DNA of 64,000 nt from Lewinella sp. JB7 (GCF_024297185.1 NZ_JANCTD010000002.1:1-64000); one strand, 5' to 3'. Positions 8,681-17,543 are shown, counted from the first letter of the stretch. The notes: a model not told the origin generated them from the sequence alone. Made by a program: numbers and translations.

Positions 8681-9184
8681 CTAGCTGACCTCGAGAAACT
8701 GACACAATACCCCGCCCATGAGACCGAGGGTGATCGACCAGTACCCCACGTGAATCAGCACGTAGTTCCAGCGGCGGCGCTCGAAGAGCGCATTGATCCC
8801 TAGAATACTACCGACGAAGACGACGGCGATGAGCACCCCGTGAAAAAAGCCGTGGCCGAAGGTGCGGTGCAGACCGAGGATGCCGTGGCGGGCGTCGAGA
8901 TCGTCCAGTGCCGCCATGGCTTCATTAGCGACGGATTCGTCCACGTGGGCCAGCAGGGACTCAATCCCCGCCTGGTGAATGACGAGCGTGGGCACCACGA
9001 GCGCGATGAGTACACTGAACAAGTAGGCCATTCCGAAGATTACCGCCATATTACCGCCCGCCAGCTTGTCGGCGTCGAGGCCGGTTGCCCGCATCCACAG
9101 GCCACCGACGACCCGTTCGTTGTAGTACACCGACCCGACGGCAAGGGGGATGAGTGCGACGAGGGGGTACAGCCACCAGTTCAT
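8681..9184 (-). CDS. DUF1761 family membrane protein
   Basis: The 167-residue protein begins MNWWLYPLVALIPLAVGSVYY and has four predicted membrane helices (about 4-20, 47-70, 112-130, 142-160). Helix 1 followed by a short polar stretch (VGGLWMRATG) matches the DUF1761 pattern. A loop with His residues (RHGILGLHRTFGHGFFHG) lies before helix 3. Function is unknown. It lies 33 bases upstream of the HhH gene, so it may head that operon. Confidence 0.65.
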   Translation of the reverse strand: MNWWLYPLVALIPLAVGSVYYNERVVGGLWMRATGLDADKLAGGNMAVIFGMAYLFSVLIALVVPTLVIHQAGIESLLAHVDESVANEAMAALDDLDARHGILGLHRTFGHGFFHGVLIAVVFVGSILGINALFERRRWNYVLIHVGYWSITLGLMGGVLCQFLEVS

Positions 9185-9262
9185 ACGTGCGTGCTTTGTT
9201 GTACGGTGAATGTAAGTAAAAACAATTAGTCCGGGTCATTTCGGTCGGCGCCGAATGGGTTG

Positions 9263-9270
9263 TAAATTTG
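9263..9270 (+). promoter_or_regulatory. putative -7 box of recN
   Basis: TAAATTTG matches TAnnTTTG exactly, 21 bases before the recN ATG. A TTTCGG about 20 bases upstream (near 9239-9244) could be a degenerate -33 box. The region is the divergent space between the DUF1761 gene and recN. Confidence 0.5.
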
Positions 9271-9291
9271 GGCTTTTCCAACAAAACGTAT

Positions 9292-10956
9292 ATGATCAAG
9301 CGGCTGCACATCAGCAATTACGCCATTATCGAAGAGCTCACGCTAGACTTCGCGCAGGGGCTGAGCATCATCACCGGCGAGACCGGGGCGGGTAAATCGA
9401 TCGTGCTGGGTGCGCTGAACCTCATTCTGGGCGGGCGGGCCGATACCAAGACCCTGTTCGACGAGAGCCAGAAATGCATCATCGAGGGGCGTTTTGACAT
9501 TGCCGCCTACGAGTTGGAGTCCTTTTTTCAGGACAATGATCTCGACTACGATCCCGAGCTCATCATTCGCCGCGAGATCACCCCGTCGGGGAAGAGCCGG
9601 GCTTTCGTCAACGATACCCCCGCCAACCTCAAGGTGCTGCAACAACTCGGTGCTACCCTGATTGACCTTCACCAACAGTTCGATACCCTCTACATCAACA
9701 ACAGTGAGTTCCAGCTCGAGCTGCTGGACGCCCTGGCCGGTCAGCGGGCGGCGGTCAAAACATACCGCAAGGATTACGCCCGCCTGCAGGAGACGCGTCG
9801 CCGGCTGCACCAACTGCGGGAGGAGCAGGCGCAGGCGCGCCGGGAGCAGGAGTTTCTGGAATTCCAGGTCAACGAACTGGAGGAGTCCGCCCTGCAGGCC
9901 AACGAACAGGAGGAACTGGAGGCCGAGCGCCACCGGCTGAGCAACGCCGACGAGATCAAGCAACTCACCTCCGGCGCTTTTCACTACCTTACTGAAGGGG
10001 ACAGCTCCGTGAGCGACCGGCTCATGGCCATCTCCTTGCGCCTGACCCCCCTGGCCGCCGGCGACCCCCAGTTGCGGGCCATCAACGAACGCTTCGAAAG
10101 CATCCGCCTCGAGCTCGATGAGGTCGCCTCCGACCTCGAAGCCTTCGGGGAGGATACCGAGGTGAACCCTAACCGCCTGGAAGAAATAGAGGAACGCCTG
10201 AACCTTCTGTACCGCCTGCACGCGAAACACGCGGTCAAGGACAACCCGGAACTGATCGCCGTATACGAAGAGCTTTCCGGAAGACTGGGTCACTTCGCCG
10301 ATCTGGGGGGTAATATCGGCAAGCTGGAAAAGGAGCAGGAGCGGCTCACGACGGATCTGGTGCGCCAGGGCACCGCACTACGCAAGGAGCGCCAGCGGGT
10401 GGCTCCCCAGTTCGCGACCAACGTCCGTAAGCAACTCGCCGACCTCAGTATGGCGAATGCCCGCCTGGAGGTGGATTTCCGACCCCTGGAACAACCCGGC
10501 CCCAATGGTCTGGATGAGGTGCGTTTTCTCTTCAGCGCCAATAAGGGGGGCAAACTGCAAAGCATTAAGGATGCCGCTTCCGGAGGGGAAATGTCGCGGC
10601 TGGCTCTCGTCACCAAGAGCCTGGTTGCCTCGGCGATGGAATTGCCTACGCTGATTTTCGACGAGATCGATGCCGGAGTCAGCGGAGACGTCGCACAAAA
10701 GATGGGCCGCATCCTGACCGATCTGAGTGCTCACCACCAGGTGGTAGTGATCACCCACTCACCCCAGGTAGCCAGCCGGGCACACCGGCACTATTTCGTC
10801 TATAAGACCGATAAGCAGGATGCCGACCGGACCATCACCCGCGTCCGGGAACTGGACCGGGAAGAACGGGTGCGTGCCATCGCGACCATGCTCAGCCAGA
10901 ATCCGCCGAGCAACGCCGCGCTGAAGAACGCCCGGGAGCTGATCGAGGCGGGGTAG
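9292..10956 (+). CDS. recN: DNA repair protein RecN
   Basis: This 554-residue SMC-like ATPase acts in double-strand break repair. MIKRLHISNYAIIEEL is the family N-terminus, Walker A GETGAGKS is at 29-36, an extended coiled coil runs through about 155-375 (rich in Glu, Arg and Gln), and the C-terminal part has the signature AASGGEMSRL and Walker B LIFDEIDAGVSG, then VVVITHSPQVA. The ATG at 9292 is preferred over one 24 bases upstream because that one overlaps the -7 box and adds residues not seen in the family. It converges with the methyltransferase gene with only 4 bases between stops. Confidence 0.96.
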   Translation: MIKRLHISNYAIIEELTLDFAQGLSIITGETGAGKSIVLGALNLILGGRADTKTLFDESQKCIIEGRFDIAAYELESFFQDNDLDYDPELIIRREITPSGKSRAFVNDTPANLKVLQQLGATLIDLHQQFDTLYINNSEFQLELLDALAGQRAAVKTYRKDYARLQETRRRLHQLREEQAQARREQEFLEFQVNELEESALQANEQEELEAERHRLSNADEIKQLTSGAFHYLTEGDSSVSDRLMAISLRLTPLAAGDPQLRAINERFESIRLELDEVASDLEAFGEDTEVNPNRLEEIEERLNLLYRLHAKHAVKDNPELIAVYEELSGRLGHFADLGGNIGKLEKEQERLTTDLVRQGTALRKERQRVAPQFATNVRKQLADLSMANARLEVDFRPLEQPGPNGLDEVRFLFSANKGGKLQSIKDAASGGEMSRLALVTKSLVASAMELPTLIFDEIDAGVSGDVAQKMGRILTDLSAHHQVVVITHSPQVASRAHRHYFVYKTDKQDADRTITRVRELDREERVRAIATMLSQNPPSNAALKNARELIEAG

Positions 10957-10960
10957 GGGA

Positions 10961-11809
10961 TTACTTAGTCGCGGACAACACGCCGTACTGGATCGCCCCG
11001 GTGGCGAAACCGCGGCGCATGTACCGCATCGCCCACGCACCGCGAATCGTGCCCATGCCCGCCCGGACGAGTCCCGGCCAGTTGCGGGGATCGAGTCCGC
11101 TACGGATGACCGCGCCCCAAAACGGTTCGACGGCGACCGACCAGTCGTCGGTCCGAACGTGCTTCAGGCCCGCTCGCCCCGCCGCCGCCGATAACTCCGG
11201 AATACTGACCAGCGGGGGCAGGTGATAGAGTTCGCAGATCTTGTGCAGCGAGTACTGATCTCCGGGAGATAGGTAAGGGGGCTCGGGGCGGTGGCACCAG
11301 GTAGCCATGAGTAGCCGACCACCGGGGTTCAGCAGGCGGCGGAACAGGGCAAACAGTTCCTGTTTATCGGCCATGTGCTCCGCCGATTCCATGCTCCAGA
11401 TCAGATCAAAGGTCCCGTCGACGGCGGGGTCCAGGGCGTACACATCCTTGGCCGTGAGTTGGATGCGATCGCCGAGACCGGCCTTGCGGCTATAACCGTT
11501 TCCCCGGTCGGCCTGGACGGGGCTTAGCGTTACGCCCAGGCCCTCCGCTTCCGGGTACCTCACCGCGATGTGCCGGCTACTGCCCCCCACGCCACACCCG
11601 GCGTCGAGAAAACGTCGCACGCCGGTTGCGGGGGCCAACCCCCACTCGAGGAGCGCTTCGATCATGTCTATCTGGGCGCGCCGGTGGTCGGTCCGCCGCG
11701 TGCCCTCCGGCCCGTAGTAGCCGTGGTGCATCTGCTCTCCCCACGTATTGAGCCAGAGGGGAGTCGATTGGTCGTAAAACTGTTGAATCCGTTCGTTTAG
11801 TGCGGGCAT
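10961..11809 (-). CDS. gamma-tocopherol methyltransferase-like (VTE4-type) SAM methyltransferase
   Basis: The 282-residue protein starts with FYDQSTPLW...WGEQMHHGYY, closely matching the FYD.S..LWE..WG.HMHHG opening of gamma-tocopherol methyltransferases. The SAM-binding motif I is LDAGCGVGGSSRHIA (about 68-82), followed by LGVTLSPVQ, a DLIWSMESAEHM motif and LNPGGRLLMATW. Known relatives methylate the aromatic ring of prenylated quinols, but related sequences methylate sterols and other small molecules. It starts 2 bases after the stop of the VTE3-like gene, so the two form an operon. No signal peptide; cytoplasmic or membrane-associated. Confidence 0.7.
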   Translation of the reverse strand: MPALNERIQQFYDQSTPLWLNTWGEQMHHGYYGPEGTRRTDHRRAQIDMIEALLEWGLAPATGVRRFLDAGCGVGGSSRHIAVRYPEAEGLGVTLSPVQADRGNGYSRKAGLGDRIQLTAKDVYALDPAVDGTFDLIWSMESAEHMADKQELFALFRRLLNPGGRLLMATWCHRPEPPYLSPGDQYSLHKICELYHLPPLVSIPELSAAAGRAGLKHVRTDDWSVAVEPFWGAVIRSGLDPRNWPGLVRAGMGTIRGAWAMRYMRRGFATGAIQYGVLSATK

Positions 11810-11811
11810 GC

Positions 11812-12738
11812 TCAGCGCTTGCGGGTTAGGGCCCGGACCACGAAAAAGGCGGTCAGGGCACCCAGTCCGATGAGCACCGCTTTCTGTTCCCGGTTGAGGG
11901 GTTCCACTTCCCCCTCCACGCCCCGGATGGGGGCGGTGACGTGCGCGAGCAGTGCCATGGGAATAAAGAGGAATCCGGCCGCCGATCCGACCAGCACGCG
12001 GCTGGTGAGGAGCAGGTTACGTCCCAGCCATCCGCCGCGGGGCTCGGCTTCGACTACCGCCGTAGCCGCCTTGCGTTCGGCGTAGCCGGGGGGCTTACCG
12101 GGAGCCGGTTTAGTGCCTACGATCGCGATGGCGTAGCGTTCGTTGTCCTGCCAGTGCGGCCGCACGTAGGTCCAGTCGACCTCGGTAAATCCGGCGGTCC
12201 GGAAGTAGGCGTGGTAATCGCTCTCCGGGGGGAACAACATCCAGGCGTTGGCGATGAAGCGACTGATGGGATTGGCGGGTTCGATGGGGCCGATCATGAG
12301 GGCCTGACCGCCCTCCTTAATGACGCGGTAGGCTTCGTCGATGCCCCGCTGGGGGTTAGGCCAGTATTCGATGGAGCCGGCCGATACGTAACGGTCGAAG
12401 GTGTCGTCGGCGAAGGGCAGGTTCTCGGCGTCGCCCAGACGGAAACGACAATCCTCGAGCTCCGGTTTGACCATGGCCCGTTCCATTTGCTGAGGACTTT
12501 GGTCGAGGCAGATGATGTTGCGGGCGGGCACTCTTTTGACGATGCCCTGGGTGGTAAAGCCGGTGCCCGACCCCACGTCAAGCACCTGCAGTTGCCGGCC
12601 CGCGGACCAGTCGACGATATCGAGCGACTTTTCGCGCATGCGGGCCGTCCAGAACAGGGGATTGACCAGCTTGTCGTAAAAATTTGAAAGGTAGCGGTAG
12701 AACCAGAAGGCCTCCCGCTTGTGTTGCATCAGTCTCAT
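11812..12738 (-). CDS. MPBQ/MSBQ methyltransferase-like (VTE3-type) protein
   Basis: Starting at ATG 12738 the protein is 308 residues and opens with KREAFWFYRYLSNFYD, the beginning of plant-type 2-methyl-6-phytyl/solanesyl-benzoquinol methyltransferases. SAM motif LDVGSGTGFTT (53-63), ILDQSP-like CLDQSPQQM (78-85), GDAENLPF (102-109), DRYVSAGSIEYWPNPQRGI (115-133) and WMLFP (166-170) all follow the VTE3 order. Two C-terminal hydrophobic segments (about 245-268 and 287-302) anchor it in the membrane, as in VTE3. It would methylate a prenylated benzoquinol. The longer open frame to 12912 runs into the ppk1 leader and is not supported. It forms an operon with the VTE4-like gene. Confidence 0.82.
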   Translation of the reverse strand: MRLMQHKREAFWFYRYLSNFYDKLVNPLFWTARMREKSLDIVDWSAGRQLQVLDVGSGTGFTTQGIVKRVPARNIICLDQSPQQMERAMVKPELEDCRFRLGDAENLPFADDTFDRYVSAGSIEYWPNPQRGIDEAYRVIKEGGQALMIGPIEPANPISRFIANAWMLFPPESDYHAYFRTAGFTEVDWTYVRPHWQDNERYAIAIVGTKPAPGKPPGYAERKAATAVVEAEPRGGWLGRNLLLTSRVLVGSAAGFLFIPMALLAHVTAPIRGVEGEVEPLNREQKAVLIGLGALTAFFVVRALTRKR

Positions 12739-12867
12739 CGGAAAATTAGGTTGCTGGTGTAATACGCGGGCGGGCGGTTTGTTCGCAGCGGGGGGGCACG
12801 ACGCGCGATTCCAAATTTCGTTGCACTTTACAACTCCGGCCCCGCACCCGCGTTCCCGCCTAACACC

Positions 12868-12875
12868 TACCTTGG
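12868..12875 (+). promoter_or_regulatory. possible -7 box of ppk1
   Basis: TACCTTGG differs from TAnnTTTG at one position and lies 25 bases before the proposed TTG start of ppk1. A TTTCGTTG near 12817 is a weak candidate for the upstream element, though the spacing is wide. Confidence 0.3.
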
Positions 12876-12892
12876 GACACAATTCTCCTGCC

Positions 12893-14971
12893 TTGCCTAC
12901 CGAACTGACCAAACGCGATTCCTCCTGGCTCGAATTTAACTTCCGGGTGCTTCAGGAAGCCTCCGATCCGCGCGTGCCCCTCTACGAGCGCATCCGGTTC
13001 CTGGCTATTTACAGCGCGAATCTCGATGAGTTTTACCGCGTGCGCGTTTCCTCCCTGCGTCAGTTCAAGAAGCTGCCGAAGAACGAGCGCCGGGAGCTGT
13101 TCGACTTCAAACCGAAACGGGAACTGCGCGATATTCGCCGGACGGTGTACCGGCAGCAGGAGGAGTTCGGCCGCATCTTCCGGGAAGAAATACTGCCCCA
13201 ACTCCGGGAGGAAAACATCCACCTGATCCACTCCGATCAGATGAGCACCGAGCAGCGGGCCTTCGCGGCCGAGTACTTCGACCAGAACGTGAAACCCCAT
13301 CTTGAACTTCACTGGCTGCCGCCCGAGGGGCAGGAGGACGCCGAGAGCGAACTGCCGTTCCTCGACGACGGCCAACTCTGTCTTGCCGTTTCCCTCAACG
13401 AGCCCGAAGCCGAAGAAACCGGAGAAGTGGCTCTGGTGCCCATTCCCGTAAAGCAAACCGGACGCTTCGTCGTACTTCCCAGTCCCGCGGATGATCCGGA
13501 AGGTTACTACGTGATCTTCATCGATAGCGTGATCCGGGCGAACCTCGGTCGCTGGATGGACCGCCGCGTGGATTTCGGCTACAGTTTCAAACTTAGCCGC
13601 GACGCGGAGCTCTACATCGACAATGAGTTCGACGGCGACCTGCTGCGCAAGATCGAACACAGCCTACAGACCCGGGATCTGGGCCTGCCCACCCGTTTTC
13701 TCTACGACGGGGACATGCCCAGCTGGATGCTTAAACGCTTAAAGACCGCCCTGCAACTGTCGAAGTACGACATGATCCCGGGGGCGCGCTACCACAATTT
13801 CAACGATTTCTTCACCTTCCCCCTGCCCCCCGGCCGGGACTATCTCGCCTACGAACCCCTGCCGCCGCTGCCGCACCCCCAACTGGAGGGAGCGGAAAGT
13901 CTCATGCAGGTCATACAGGCAACCGACGTCCTGCTCAGCTTTCCGTACCAGAAGTACGACTACATTCCGGACCTCATCCGGGAAGCGGCCGACCACCCCG
14001 AAGTGACCAAACTGCGCATCACCCTGTACCGGGTCGCGAAAAAATCGCAGGTGGTGCAGAACTTGCTGTACGCGCTGGAGAAAGGGAAAACGGTGGAAGC
14101 CTTCGTGGAAGCCAAGGCCCGCTTCGACGAAGCCAGCAATCTTTACTGGGGGAAGGAAATGAAGGAAGCGGGAGCCTACGTGCGGTACAGCTACCCGGCC
14201 GTGAAGGTGCACACCAAGTTACTGCACATCGAGCGGAAGACGGCGGAGGGGGACATCGTGCACTACAGCTACATTGGTACGGGCAACTTCAACGAGAAAA
14301 CCGCCAAACTCTATACCGACCACGCGCTGCTTACCTGTCGGCCACGGCTGGGCAAGGACGTGGAGCGGGTTTTCGATCTGCTGCGCGGGAAACTGATCCT
14401 GCCCCGCTGCAAACACCTGCTCGTGGCGCCTTTCAACCTGGAATCGGAATTCCTGAACCTGATCGACCGGGAGATCGACATCGCCCGTTCCGGAGGGCAC
14501 GCGTACGTGTTCCTGAAGATGAACAGTCTGGAGGAGCCCACCATGATCCAGAAATTGCGGCAGGCCGCCCGCGCCGGCGTGGAAGTTCGGTTGATTGTCC
14601 GCGGCATCTGCCGGCTGGTCCCCGACGAAGACGAAAATATTCAGATCATCAGCATCATCGACCGCTTTCTCGAGCACGCCCGTATCTTCATTTTCGGCAA
14701 CGACGGCAACGAAAAGGTATACATGGGTTCCGCAGACTGGATGAACCGCAATCTGTACCGCCGGGTGGAGGTGGTCACGCCCATCTACGACCACCTGATC
14801 CGACTGGAACTGCGGCGCATCATGGACATTCAGTGGCGGGACAACCAGCGCGCACGCCATATTTGCCGGGATAAACTAAATCAGTACCGGGAAGCCGGCC
14901 CCGAAGACGGTCAGTTTCGGGCCCAGCTCGACATTTACAATTACTTCAAGTCTCAGCTGGTGGAGGTTTGA
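12893..14971 (+). CDS. ppk1: polyphosphate kinase 1
   Basis: The 692-residue enzyme reversibly transfers the ATP gamma-phosphate to polyphosphate. The N-terminal domain begins ELTKRDSSWLEFNFRVLQEA and continues with ANLDEFYRVRV. The phospholipase-D-like catalytic domains hold the autophosphorylated His in VKVHTKLLHI, the ARFDEASNLYWGKEM segment, and TGNFNEKTAKLYTDHAL. A second conserved stretch is VYMGSADWMNRNLYRRVEV. No ATG fits, and TTG at 12893 gives the expected N-terminus, although the frame is open from 12719. It overlaps the next gene by 4 bases (TTGA). It is divergent from the VTE3-like gene. Confidence 0.95.
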   Translation: MPTELTKRDSSWLEFNFRVLQEASDPRVPLYERIRFLAIYSANLDEFYRVRVSSLRQFKKLPKNERRELFDFKPKRELRDIRRTVYRQQEEFGRIFREEILPQLREENIHLIHSDQMSTEQRAFAAEYFDQNVKPHLELHWLPPEGQEDAESELPFLDDGQLCLAVSLNEPEAEETGEVALVPIPVKQTGRFVVLPSPADDPEGYYVIFIDSVIRANLGRWMDRRVDFGYSFKLSRDAELYIDNEFDGDLLRKIEHSLQTRDLGLPTRFLYDGDMPSWMLKRLKTALQLSKYDMIPGARYHNFNDFFTFPLPPGRDYLAYEPLPPLPHPQLEGAESLMQVIQATDVLLSFPYQKYDYIPDLIREAADHPEVTKLRITLYRVAKKSQVVQNLLYALEKGKTVEAFVEAKARFDEASNLYWGKEMKEAGAYVRYSYPAVKVHTKLLHIERKTAEGDIVHYSYIGTGNFNEKTAKLYTDHALLTCRPRLGKDVERVFDLLRGKLILPRCKHLLVAPFNLESEFLNLIDREIDIARSGGHAYVFLKMNSLEEPTMIQKLRQAARAGVEVRLIVRGICRLVPDEDENIQIISIIDRFLEHARIFIFGNDGNEKVYMGSADWMNRNLYRRVEVVTPIYDHLIRLELRRIMDIQWRDNQRARHICRDKLNQYREAGPEDGQFRAQLDIYNYFKSQLVEV

Positions 14972-15561
14972 ATTTTTTGGCCCATCTCACGCTTTCACAT
15001 TTTTCGGCTGACCTGCAGGTAGGAAACTACCTCGGCGATCTGTTGCGGGGCCGGGAGGTCGACCGGCTGCCCGCGTCCGTGCGTCAGGGTGTGATGATGC
15101 ACCGGGCTATCGATCGGTACACGGACGGCGATTCCGACGTGCGGGTGGTAAATCGCCTTTTGTACCTCCGCCACGGGCGCTACGCCGGGGTGATCTCCGA
15201 TATTGCCTTCGATCACTATCTGTACCGCAATTGGGAACGGTTCGTATCCGTACCCTTCCCGGAGTTCACCCAGTCTACCTACGGGAATCTGTTGGCGGCA
15301 ACGCCGATGATGCCCGAGCGATCACGGCGGTACGCGACCGGAATGGTGGAGGATGACTGGCTCAACCTGTACACCACGGCGCGGGGGATGCACCGGGTGT
15401 TCGAGCGCCTGCGTCCACGCCTGAGCCGCCCGGATTTGCTTAACGGAGTGGAGGAAAGCCTGCGGGAATACGACGACGCGATCAACCGGACCCTGTTGGT
15501 GTTGTTCCCCCGTTTACAATCCCTGGCCGATACCTACCGTGAGCACCCCCCGTCCCCTTGA
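14968..15561 (+). CDS. acyl carrier protein phosphodiesterase-like (AcpH/DUF479)
   Basis: The 197-residue protein starts MNFLAHL, the invariant opening of AcpH, which supports the TTG start at 14968 overlapping the ppk1 stop. Further family features are NYLGDLLRG, the metal-site HRAIDRYTD and ISDIAFDHYLYRNW. AcpH removes the 4'-phosphopantetheine group from holo-ACP and belongs to the HD-like hydrolases. Translational coupling to ppk1 is clear; a functional link is not. The downstream HSDR_N gene overlaps its 3' end by 23 bases. Confidence 0.85.
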   Translation: MNFLAHLTLSHFSADLQVGNYLGDLLRGREVDRLPASVRQGVMMHRAIDRYTDGDSDVRVVNRLLYLRHGRYAGVISDIAFDHYLYRNWERFVSVPFPEFTQSTYGNLLAATPMMPERSRRYATGMVEDDWLNLYTTARGMHRVFERLRPRLSRPDLLNGVEESLREYDDAINRTLLVLFPRLQSLADTYREHPPSP

Positions 15562-16000
15562 CCTCCGTCTGGAGCGCTTTTCCAACAAACTCTCCGTCCG
15601 GATCGACGGCAATCGCAAGCTGGTGTTTGACGACGTACGCAAGAAGTGGCTGGTGCTGCAGCCCGAGGAATTCGTCCGTCAGCTCCTGCTGCATTTCCTG
15701 ATCGGCGACATGAAGTACAACCGTAACCGGATCACCGTAGAGCGGGGCGTACGCGTCAATGACGACCCCCGGCGAACGGATATTCTGGTGTTTGACCGGG
15801 ACATGCGCCCCTTCCTGCTCGTGGAGTGCAAGGCGCCCCGGGTGCCGCTGTCCACCGATACCTTCCGCCAGGCCGCCCACTACAACGGTCCGCTGCGGGT
15901 GCCCTACCTGATGATTTCCAACGGGCGGGAATCGTACGTGGCGGCCATTGATTACGCGGCGGAGGATTACCGCTTCCTCCCATCGGTCCCGGAGTGGTAA
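15539..16000 (+). CDS. HSDR_N-type PD-(D/E)xK nuclease-fold protein
   Basis: The 153-residue protein corresponds to the N-terminal nuclease domain of type I restriction HsdR subunits (HSDR_N). Asp81 (RRTDILVF) and Glu96-Cys97-Lys98 (LLVECKAP) reproduce the D...ExK catalytic pattern, followed by QAAHYN and LMISNGRESY. No helicase domain and no hsdM or hsdS gene is nearby, so this is a stand-alone form, common in Bacteroidota. Whether it cuts DNA is unknown. GTG start at 15539, overlapping the AcpH-like gene. Confidence 0.82.
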   Translation: MSTPRPLDLRLERFSNKLSVRIDGNRKLVFDDVRKKWLVLQPEEFVRQLLLHFLIGDMKYNRNRITVERGVRVNDDPRRTDILVFDRDMRPFLLVECKAPRVPLSTDTFRQAAHYNGPLRVPYLMISNGRESYVAAIDYAAEDYRFLPSVPEW

Positions 16001-16001
16001 C

Positions 16002-17543
16002 TTGACCCCCGTGACGGAATTGCTCCACGTGACTGATCTGAGTATCGCTATCGGCGAGGGGGCACCCGTGGTGGATGGACTGTCGTTCAGCATCGCTCCC
16101 GGTGAGACCGTGGGACTCGTCGGTGCTTCCGGAGCCGGCAAAAGCCTGTCGGCAGCGGCACTTCTCGGGCTTCTGCCGGCGGGGGCGCGGGTGCGGGGCG
16201 GGCGGGCGATATTCCGGCGTAAATCGGGGGAAAGCGTCGACCTGCTCGCGCTGCGAGCCCGACAGTACACGGCCCTCCGGGGGCGGGAAATGGGACTCGT
16301 TTTTCAGGAAACCCAGGCGGCCCTCAACCCCGTCCTCAGCTGCGGTAGCCAAATGCGCGAGGCCGTACGCCGATTACGTCCCGACATGCCGGATCCCAAG
16401 TCCTACGTAAGCGAACTGCTCGAACGGGTGGAGTTGGCGCCACTGGGTGACCGCATCATGCGGGCGCTACCGAACGAACTCAGCGGAGGCGAACTACAAC
16501 GGCTCCTCATCGGAATGGCCCTCATCGGGGAACCCCGGCTACTGATCGCCGACGAGCCGACCACCGCCCTCGATTCCATCACGGAGACCGAGATGGTCCG
16601 CCTGCTGGACCGCCTGCGCCGTGAGCTTGGCATGGGCATGCTGTTCATCACCCACGACGCACGTCTGCTAACACGAATCGCCGACCGGGTAGTTCCCATC
16701 GGTCCTCCCCCAACGACCACCGTGGAATCTATGGATAGACCGCTCGCCCGTTCCACCCCGGCCAGGGTGCTGGTGGACGTCCGCGAACTTACCGTTACCT
16801 ATCCCGGACGGGAGCAACCCGCGGTGAGCCGTTGCTCTTTTCGGATCGCGGAGGGGGAGTGGCTGGCGCTCATCGGACCGAGTGGCTGCGGCAAGACTAC
16901 GCTCGCGCACTGGATGGTAGGCTTACGTCCGGCCTTATCCGGCAGCCTGCAGGTCGAGGGCCTCGCGCAACCGGCCACGCTAACGGGGCGTACCATCCGA
17001 ACAATGACCGGAGCGCAAATCATTTTTCAGGACGTCAATGGATCGCTCAACCCCGGGATGTCCGTGGGCGCTACGCTGCGGGAAGTAACGAAGTTGCACG
17101 GCTCGGGGGACGCTGCCGCCTTTCTCCGGCGGGTCAATCTTGCCCCGGAACGCTTCCTGGAGCGCTACCCTCACCAACTGAGCGGCGGGGAAAGGCAACG
17201 CGTGGTCATCGCCCGGGCGCTGGCCGCGAAACCGCGCATCCTGATCTGCGACGAGGCCGTCGCGAGTCTGGACCTGCCCCTGCGGGAAGAAATACAGGCG
17301 CTGCTGAAGCAGATCGGTCTGCGGGATCGGATCGGAATTCTCTTCATTACCCACGATTTGCACCAGGTGGTCCGCTTTGCCGATCGGGTGCTGTTAATGA
17401 ATCAGGGACGCATTGTCGAGCAGGGCAGTGCGACCGATATTCTACGCGCTCCGGCTACCGACGTAGGCAAACGACTCGTGGCGGCCGCGCGGCTGGACGA
17501 TGAAGACGGGGGTGAACCAAAGCTCGCGCGACCGGCGTTATAG
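16002..17543 (+). CDS. fused dipeptide/oligopeptide ABC transporter ATPase (DppD-DppF-like)
   Basis: About 513 residues hold two complete ABC ATPase domains. The first has Walker A GASGAGKS (41-48), signature LSGGELQRLL and Walker B LLIADEPTTALD; the second has Walker A GPSGCGKT, signature LSGGERQRV and LICDEAVASLD. The order and sequence fit peptide/nickel importers in which DppD and DppF are fused. No permease or substrate-binding protein is adjacent. The start is TTG 16002 or GTG 16011, 1-10 bases after the HSDR_N stop. The frame continues upstream into HSDR_N but without family similarity. Confidence 0.93.
   Translation: MTPVTELLHVTDLSIAIGEGAPVVDGLSFSIAPGETVGLVGASGAGKSLSAAALLGLLPAGARVRGGRAIFRRKSGESVDLLALRARQYTALRGREMGLVFQETQAALNPVLSCGSQMREAVRRLRPDMPDPKSYVSELLERVELAPLGDRIMRALPNELSGGELQRLLIGMALIGEPRLLIADEPTTALDSITETEMVRLLDRLRRELGMGMLFITHDARLLTRIADRVVPIGPPPTTTVESMDRPLARSTPARVLVDVRELTVTYPGREQPAVSRCSFRIAEGEWLALIGPSGCGKTTLAHWMVGLRPALSGSLQVEGLAQPATLTGRTIRTMTGAQIIFQDVNGSLNPGMSVGATLREVTKLHGSGDAAAFLRRVNLAPERFLERYPHQLSGGERQRVVIARALAAKPRILICDEAVASLDLPLREEIQALLKQIGLRDRIGILFITHDLHQVVRFADRVLLMNQGRIVEQGSATDILRAPATDVGKRLVAAARLDDEDGGEPKLARPAL

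Noticed and set aside
12739-12912. 58-codon N-terminal extension of the VTE3-like gene
   Set aside because: It runs into the ppk1 start on the other strand and lacks similarity; the family opening begins at 12738.
15539-17543. Restriction-modification or defence island around the HSDR_N protein
   Set aside because: No methylase, specificity subunit, helicase or known defence gene lies nearby; neighbours are housekeeping or transport genes.
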